From: Bacteroidota bacterium
GTDB taxonomy: Bacteria > Bacteroidota > Bacteroidia > Cytophagales > Cyclobacteriaceae
Direction: 5' to 3'
Length of the DNA: 40,137 nt
NCBI GenBank assembly: GCA_023428695.1
Contig: JAEYWY010000014.1
Span: 1 to 40,137, forward strand
Shown: one piece after another, positions 34,946-40,137 of the stretch
How positions within the stretch are numbered: position 1 is the stretch's first letter
Layout of the letters: each line of letters opens with the position of its first letter
The notes under the pieces: model-generated
Database searches by the model: none
What the model was told of the DNA's origin: nothing
What the model saw: the letters and a program-made list of their open reading frames with translations, nothing else
Position numbers and translations under genes: made by a program

Positions 34946-36906
34946 TAATTCGCAAATTCAATATGGACGGAAGTACCCTTTCCCGAACCGGACCTGACAT
35001 CAATTTTTCCATTCAGAAAATCAACCCGGTGCTGAATGTTTGCCCAACCAATACCTTTCGCATTGTTGAGCATGCCAACATCAAAACCCTTACCATCGTC
35101 TTCAACAGTCACAGAAATAAGTCCGTCGGTTCGCGTCACCTGAACGATAGCATTCGACGCCGAGGCATGTTTCATGGTGTTGGTTATCAACTCCTGTACA
35201 ATTCTGTACACTGTAATGGAAATCGTCTTGTCAATCGTCTCACCTTCTATTCCGATGGACTGATAACTAACCTGCAACGCACCACTCTGGTTGATGCTCG
35301 AACAGTAATCCTTCAGGGCTGTATCCAACCCGAAAGTGACCAATGCTTCCGGCATCATGTTGTGTGCCACCCTGCGCATCTCTCTGATAGAGCTGTCTAG
35401 CATATCCATGCTGCGCTCAAACGCCTGTTGATTCTCAGGCGTCATGCTCAGATTTCCTTTCATAGTGCTGAATGAATGTTTAATACCGGCAAGCATTCCT
35501 CCCAGTCCGTCGTGAAGGTCTTTTGCCAGTCGTGTCCGCTCCTGCTCCTCTCCCATGAGCACCGCTTCCGTCGCAGCAAGTCTCTTCTCGGTTTCAAGCT
35601 CGGAAATTCGTTGTGCCTGGAGACGCTGTTTGTGCGTATAATTCTTGTAGGTCAGCAAAAACATGGCCAGTATCGTCAGCGTTGCGCCTATCAATAAATA
35701 ATTGAACAGATTCTTCTGACGAATGGATAGTTCCTGCAACTGATGTTCAGTTTTCAGGTTCCGGATCTCGTTTTCCCTGGCTTCCGCCTGATAACGCATT
35801 TCGAGAGCAGCAATCTGTTTGTTCTTTTCCTCCGAGAGAATACTGTCGTTAAGTGCGATGGATTTTCGGAGATAACTCAGCGCATTCTTCATATCCCCGT
35901 CCTTTTCATACCACGCAGCCAGTCCGTCGTAAGCGTGCTTTCTCCTTGTGTTTAATCCTGCTCCTTTCGCCAACAGAACCGCCGAATCAAGGTAGACCTT
36001 CGCTTCAGGAAACCTGTTCATGCCAGACAGACTCTTAGACAGGTGAATCATTACTTCCGTGGCGAGGTGTACGTCATCCAATGTCTTCGCAAAACGCATG
36101 GATTTTCTGAAAAAAGAAACGGCATCGGAATAGTTCTTCAAATTGCTTGCAACCAGACCTCTGCCATAAGAGTAATGCTGGGAATACGAGTCATTCTCCA
36201 GCTTGGCGACCAGGGGCTCCGCTTCGTCAAGCGCACGCGACGCACCTTCAAACTGTTTTCGATTGATGAGCTCAGTGGCATAATTAATGGTGGCAAAACA
36301 CAATACGTCCTCATCATTCGATGCTTCCGCCGCCTTGAGCGCCTTCGTAATGTATTCCAGGGAACGCACTGTATCGGATGTATTCTCATACACCGAGGAT
36401 ATATTGGAATAAAGCGTGCATAAAAAATTCTGGTCGCCAGACCGTTCGAACACCTTGACGGCTAAAAGGTAAGATTCCAGCGACTTGCCGTAGTCTGCGA
36501 GCTTATGATAATTATTGCCCATATCCCAATACAAGATACCCCTGTCTCTGCGGGCAATGTATGATGAATCACCATCCAACAATTGACGCAACGAATCAGC
36601 ATACGCAAATGATTGTTGAAAATCACTACGGTCGCCGTAATATTTAACATGCATCATTAATGCCTTTCTTTCGCCAGCGCGATAATTGAGCTTCCGGCTA
36701 AGTGCAAGCATTTCTCTAAGGTACGGCTTGTTATTAGTGGAGTTATACAACGTGAACCTCAGGTATTGAAAGATCGCCCTCACCCTCATGGTATCCTCTG
36801 CCGGATACTTGTCAATGTTGGCCTTCAGACTATCCATGACACTGGCAGGTTGTCCAAGCACCTGAATGCTTAGAAGTAATGAGCATATACCTGCAGCGAT
36901 TCGCAT
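34945..36906 (-). CDS. TPR-containing sensor histidine kinase (HisKA_3 type)
   Basis: A 653-residue kinase partner of the NarL-type regulator. Signal peptide (1-19), periplasmic TPR repeats (about 80-355, e.g. DMGNNYHKLADYGKSLESYLLAV), coiled coil (about 355-400), one membrane helix (about 400-420), then a HisKA_3 domain with His465 in RLAKDLHDGLGG and an HATPase domain with NTMKHASASNAI, DDGKGFD and GIGWANIQHRVDFLNG. The layout suggests that TPR repeats outside the inner membrane sense a protein or peptide. It is divergent from the TPM gene with a 210-bp gap. It is not expected to take part in glucan use. Confidence 0.94.
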   Translation of the reverse strand: MRIAAGICSLLLSIQVLGQPASVMDSLKANIDKYPAEDTMRVRAIFQYLRFTLYNSTNNKPYLREMLALSRKLNYRAGERKALMMHVKYYGDRSDFQQSFAYADSLRQLLDGDSSYIARRDRGILYWDMGNNYHKLADYGKSLESYLLAVKVFERSGDQNFLCTLYSNISSVYENTSDTVRSLEYITKALKAAEASNDEDVLCFATINYATELINRKQFEGASRALDEAEPLVAKLENDSYSQHYSYGRGLVASNLKNYSDAVSFFRKSMRFAKTLDDVHLATEVMIHLSKSLSGMNRFPEAKVYLDSAVLLAKGAGLNTRRKHAYDGLAAWYEKDGDMKNALSYLRKSIALNDSILSEEKNKQIAALEMRYQAEARENEIRNLKTEHQLQELSIRQKNLFNYLLIGATLTILAMFLLTYKNYTHKQRLQAQRISELETEKRLAATEAVLMGEEQERTRLAKDLHDGLGGMLAGIKHSFSTMKGNLSMTPENQQAFERSMDMLDSSIREMRRVAHNMMPEALVTFGLDTALKDYCSSINQSGALQVSYQSIGIEGETIDKTISITVYRIVQELITNTMKHASASNAIVQVTRTDGLISVTVEDDGKGFDVGMLNNAKGIGWANIQHRVDFLNGKIDVRSGSGKGTSVHIEFAN

Positions 36907-36970
36907 TATCTATGAAAATACCTTCTTTACTCCCGACTTACAAATTAACTGAATCGCCTCCTTTGGAAAC

Positions 36971-36991
36971 CTCCCCTTTTTCCATGATTTT
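36971..36991 (+). repeat. Exact 21-bp repeat, copy 1 (upstream of TPM gene)
   Basis: The sequence beginning CTCCCCTTTTTCCATGATTT is identical to 38566-38586. It lies 125 bp before the TPM-gene start and 64 bp before the divergent kinase start. It is immediately followed by ATGGCCAGACG (36992-37002), which recurs at 37068-37078, and by the palindrome CAGACGTCTG (36997-37006). Confidence 0.75.
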
Positions 36992-37067
36992 ATGGCCAGA
37001 CGTCTGACTTTATGACCCCTGGCATATACAGATAACATCTTTTCGATTGATATTTACATAAACCCGG

Positions 37068-37078
37068 ATGGCCAGACG
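37068..37078 (+). repeat. Second copy of ATGGCCAGACG element
   Basis: An 11-bp direct repeat of 36992-37002, 76 bp apart (about seven helix turns), both inside the divergent kinase/TPM intergenic region. It could be paired sites for the neighbouring response regulator. Confidence 0.5.
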
Positions 37079-37116
37079 GGATCGAATTCCTGACTTCACT
37101 CCAATCAATTGTCCCA

Positions 37117-38559
37117 ATGAATATACGTTTGATCCCGCTGGTGATGATTCTCCTTCTGGGCTCTCCCCAACTGGCCGCCCAATCCACTGTTGAGTCGGTA
37201 CCCAATCAGAAGCGCATAGACGGAAGTTACGTCTCCAATCCCGATGGCATTCTGAAGAAAAAAACCGTTATACAAATCGATTCCATATTAACCTCGCTCG
37301 AGAGAAAACAGTCTGTACAAATCGCCGTAGTGGTCGTGACGTCCATTGGAGATAAAGACGTTTTTGAATTCGCGCAAGCACTCTACAACACATGGGGCAT
37401 CGGAAGGAATGATAATGGATTACTTATTCTATTGGTAAAGGATATTCCAGCAATCCGTTTTCACACCGGCTACGGTATTGAGGGATCGTTGCCCGACGTT
37501 ATTTGCAAAAGGATTCAGCGCATGCATATGATTCCCCAGTTCAAACTTGGAAACTACGACCAGGGAATGCTTGATGGAATCATTCAAATTGAAAAGATCC
37601 TGACGAGTCGGGCCACCGACGAACAAACAGCGGAGTCAAACGAGGCCGGCAACTGGGCTGGATTTGTCATACTCCTTTCAATTGGGTTTGCGCCTGCTTT
37701 GCTTGTCGCGTTCATCGTGAAGACAAGCAAGGGAAAATTCAAAGGATCGAAAAAATCAAAGGAGTATCCTTATCCGGAAATGTTGCCGGCAAAATGGGTG
37801 TGGCTCTTAGAGTTCCTGGTCATACCTGTATTGATCATCAGCTTGTTTGGTGTAAGCGCAAACGAAAACCCAATCGGGATGAGCGTCCTGTGTCTATATG
37901 GCTATTTCCTTATAACGGTGTTTCATCGACTCATCAGGACACAGAAGGTAATTAACAGATTTCTGAGGATTCAGGACTATTATGAGATCGTCGAATTTCT
38001 GAGGAAACAACAATGGTATTGGCTCGTCATGGCATTGGTATTCCCGTTTCCACTCGCGCTCTATTTCCCTTATCACGTGTTGCGCAAACGCATTTACCGG
38101 AATCATCCACGTAAGTGCAAGGACTGCACCGGACGTATGACCAGGCTGACAGAACAGCAGGAAGATGAGTATCTCACCGAAGGCCAAAAGACCGAGGAGA
38201 AGATACGATCCGTCGATTACGACGTATGGCAATGTCAATCATGCCGTGCCGTTGAGATGTGGTTCTACCTCAGCAATAGTTCAGAATATGAACCGTGTCC
38301 CAGATGTAATACCATTGCATACCATTCCATCAGCAGACGGACCGTGGTAGGTGCTACGTATTCGTCCAGTGGGTCTGGTGAGGAAGTTCACGGCTGTAAG
38401 TTCTGCCGGTATCAGCGAAAGTCGACCTATTCTATTCCCCAACTGGAACATAGCACCTCGACCTCTGGCAGTACCTTCGGAAGTAGCAGTAGTTCTTCTT
38501 CGGGTGGAAGCTGGGGTGGCGGCCGATCAGGTGGCGGTGGCGCCAGTAGTACGTGGTAA
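37117..38559 (+). CDS. TPM-domain membrane protein with four CxxC pairs and Ser/Gly-rich tail
   Basis: 480 residues. Signal peptide (1-21), TPM domain (about 35-165, with VVVVTSIGDKDVFEFAQALYNTWGIG and FHTGYGIEGSLPD), then membrane helices at about 180-201, 227-245, 252-270 and 299-320. The C-terminal part has four CxxC pairs (Cys334/337, 373/376, 394/397, 427/430), enough for two zinc ribbons, and ends in a Ser/Gly-rich stretch (449-479) before a terminal Trp. TPM proteins are linked to envelope maintenance and, in plants, photosystem repair; the bacterial role is mostly unclear. It is divergent from the TPR kinase and followed by a TPR protein with the same upstream 21-bp element, so the three may answer the same stress signal (inference). 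Confidence 0.85.
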   Translation: MNIRLIPLVMILLLGSPQLAAQSTVESVPNQKRIDGSYVSNPDGILKKKTVIQIDSILTSLERKQSVQIAVVVVTSIGDKDVFEFAQALYNTWGIGRNDNGLLILLVKDIPAIRFHTGYGIEGSLPDVICKRIQRMHMIPQFKLGNYDQGMLDGIIQIEKILTSRATDEQTAESNEAGNWAGFVILLSIGFAPALLVAFIVKTSKGKFKGSKKSKEYPYPEMLPAKWVWLLEFLVIPVLIISLFGVSANENPIGMSVLCLYGYFLITVFHRLIRTQKVINRFLRIQDYYEIVEFLRKQQWYWLVMALVFPFPLALYFPYHVLRKRIYRNHPRKCKDCTGRMTRLTEQQEDEYLTEGQKTEEKIRSVDYDVWQCQSCRAVEMWFYLSNSSEYEPCPRCNTIAYHSISRRTVVGATYSSSGSGEEVHGCKFCRYQRKSTYSIPQLEHSTSTSGSTFGSSSSSSSGGSWGGGRSGGGGASSTW

Positions 38560-38565
38560 ACTCTT

Positions 38566-38586
38566 CTCCCCTTTTTCCATGATTTT
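38566..38586 (+). repeat. Exact 21-bp repeat, copy 2 (upstream of TPR-protein gene)
   Basis: Identical to 36971-36991. It lies 6 bp after the stop of the TPM gene and 89 bp before the start of the TPR-protein gene. A small TCCTG/CAGGA hairpin (38604-38619) lies further downstream. Confidence 0.75.
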
Positions 38587-38675
38587 TGTGCGACGGTCAA
38601 AACTCCTGTTTTTACAGGATTGAAGGCGGCGAATTGGTGAAGCATTTTTACAATGTCATTCAGCAACATGCCCCT

Positions 38676-40137
38676 ATGAACAAGAATCTGCTAACAATGA
38701 TCCTGGTTTCAATGCTCGTCTTGCCGGTGCATTCTCAAACGAAACCTAAATCCAAAGAGTCCGAATCGGCACCTACGCAAAAGGAGATTGAAGCACTAAT
38801 GCGTGAGGCCCAACAGGAGATGGAGAATCTCGATCCGGAAACAAAGCGCATGCTGGATAGCATGGGCATGAAACTGCCTTCGTTCCAAAACCTTCCGGCA
38901 ATGTCGGATCAGCAACTCGCCGAGGCCGCAAGAGAAGACGGCAGACTATTTCCATCGAAGAAAACAAACCTGATAGCAAAGCTTCCCAAGAAGACACTCT
39001 CGAATTCGGAACTGGCATCATTCGTAAAAACGACAAACGCATCAATTAGCGGACTAATCACGGCAAAGTCGAAGGAGCTTGCGGACAAGACCGCCAACGC
39101 ATTTAAGAACGATCCACATTACGGAGGGATGATCGCATCGACTGCCAACGGAATGTGGATACTCGGACTAAAAGAACCCGCATTGTATCTGATGGGTAAA
39201 GCGACAGAGGTCTTGCCTAACGCGGACAACTACAACAACTATGCGGCATACCTCACGATGATGGGTGCAGGTCATATGGCAATACCGGTCCTGGAAACCT
39301 TGAGTCGCGCGCACAAAAAGAACAGCACGATTCTGAACAATCTCGGACAAGCCTGGCTTCAGCTTGGTGACGTGGACAAAGCCACCAGATATCTCGACAG
39401 TGCGATCCAGGTATACCCGTATCATCCACAAGCGAACTATTCAAAGTGTCTGATCCTGGAGTCTCAGGGAAAAACAGCAGAAGCCATCGCAGCGATAAAC
39501 AAGTCGCTGAAACACAGCGTGACGAAGAGCAAGCAGGATAAGCTGTCGCAGCTTGAAAAGAAGCAGACGCAGCATCAGCGCTTCTACATACCACGTACGT
39601 ATTATTCGGTGTCATTCAACCTCGGTGCCTACACCGCCGTATTGCCAAACCGTTATGCTCAGGGTATTGGAACAGATGCCCAAAAAGAATGGGATCTGGC
39701 GCGCCAGCAACTTAACGAAGAACTCGCCGGGTTGAACGCAGCGATCCGGATCGCTGAAAAGCAGGCAGAACAGGAACTAACACGAATTCAAAAAAACACC
39801 AGTCGGACCAGGGTTGTTACGTTTTCACCGCACTACTACAGAGCACTCACCGTTCCTGCACCCATGAGCCTGATCGATGAACAAAAATTCGAAAAAGAGG
39901 CCAGGGAAGATGCCGCGTACCTCATGGAACATGCATCATTGAGATCCGAATTCTGGAAGGCACTGGAAAAGGACCATGAACAACATAATACCAATGATTG
40001 TGGCGAAGTACCAATCGTTAAAAAATACATCACTGCCATCAATACATTAAATGAAACCTATCGGACAAAGAAATTGCGAGCGTGGGCCAGTGATGCTTAC
40101 GCCATGTACAACTACGTTACTTCCGTTGCGCCTACAA
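38676..40137 (+). CDS. Secreted TPR-repeat protein, 3' end outside window
   Basis: 487 codons are visible and the frame is still open at the right edge. It begins with a signal peptide MNKNLLTMILVSMLVLPVHSQ (1-21). A charged helical part (about 22-90) contains MREAQQEMENLDPETKRMLDSMGMKLPS-like text, and TPR-like repeats lie at about 185-285, including LNNLGQAWLQLGDVDKATRYL and HPQANYSKCLILESQGKTAEAIAAI. A Lys/Gln-rich coiled coil follows at about 345-380. Exported TPR proteins of this kind act as binding scaffolds in the periplasm; no specific function is recognised. It follows the TPM gene by 116 bp and carries its own upstream 21-bp element shared with that gene. Confidence 0.8.
   Translation, partial: MNKNLLTMILVSMLVLPVHSQTKPKSKESESAPTQKEIEALMREAQQEMENLDPETKRMLDSMGMKLPSFQNLPAMSDQQLAEAAREDGRLFPSKKTNLIAKLPKKTLSNSELASFVKTTNASISGLITAKSKELADKTANAFKNDPHYGGMIASTANGMWILGLKEPALYLMGKATEVLPNADNYNNYAAYLTMMGAGHMAIPVLETLSRAHKKNSTILNNLGQAWLQLGDVDKATRYLDSAIQVYPYHPQANYSKCLILESQGKTAEAIAAINKSLKHSVTKSKQDKLSQLEKKQTQHQRFYIPRTYYSVSFNLGAYTAVLPNRYAQGIGTDAQKEWDLARQQLNEELAGLNAAIRIAEKQAEQELTRIQKNTSRTRVVTFSPHYYRALTVPAPMSLIDEQKFEKEAREDAAYLMEHASLRSEFWKALEKDHEQHNTNDCGEVPIVKKYITAINTLNETYRTKKLRAWASDAYAMYNYVTSVAPT

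Overview
The window comes from a member of the Bacteroidota, most likely an environmental Cytophagales-type bacterium; this assignment is inferred from gene content only. The signs are two SusC/SusD outer-membrane nutrient-uptake pairs, many lipoproteins with Bacteroidota-style signal peptides, an enzyme with a type IX secretion (T9SS) C-terminal tail, TPR-containing histidine kinases, a TAnnTTTG-type promoter, and start sites without clear Shine-Dalgarno sequences. I saw no tRNA, rRNA, insertion sequence or CRISPR array.

Region 1 (1-18623, all minus strand). A SusC/SusD pair (18623 to 13858) ends at a strong hairpin (13811-13842). A good promoter (13745-13776) then starts a second transcription unit. 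In order of transcription it encodes two giant paralogous FG-GAP/ASPIC-UnbV lipoproteins, a membrane-anchored GyrI-like protein, a GH65 glycosidase with hydrolase-like features, a PAP2/vanadium-haloperoxidase-fold lipoprotein, a GH37 trehalase lipoprotein and a secreted esterase cut by the window edge. The enzymes point to small alpha-glucosides (trehalose, and probably kojibiose-like disaccharides). The haloperoxidase-fold protein and the FG-GAP pair have no assigned role.

Region 2 (18865-34192) is a Sus-like starch/maltodextrin locus. On the minus strand lie SusC, SusD, a SusE/SusF-like lipoprotein with three starch-binding repeats, a multidomain T9SS-secreted GH13 amylase and a GH13 neopullulanase/cyclomaltodextrinase, closed by a terminator at 22067-22092. 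A second, colinear GH13 neopullulanase (18865-20718, plus) faces an orphan cytoplasmic histidine kinase (21992-20724, minus). A LacI-family regulator (33140-34192) is divergent from SusC. Sites GCAATCGATTGC (in front of lacI/susC) and GCAATCGTTTGC (between the other susC and the amylase) differ by one base, so one LacI regulator probably controls both SusC/D systems and the stand-alone amylase.

Region 3 (34193-40137) looks unrelated to sugar use. A TPR-type histidine kinase and NarL-type response regulator (minus, overlapping by one base) are divergent from a TPM-domain membrane protein with four CxxC pairs, followed by a TPR protein cut by the right edge. An exact 21-bp repeat lies in front of both plus-strand genes and is a candidate shared control element.
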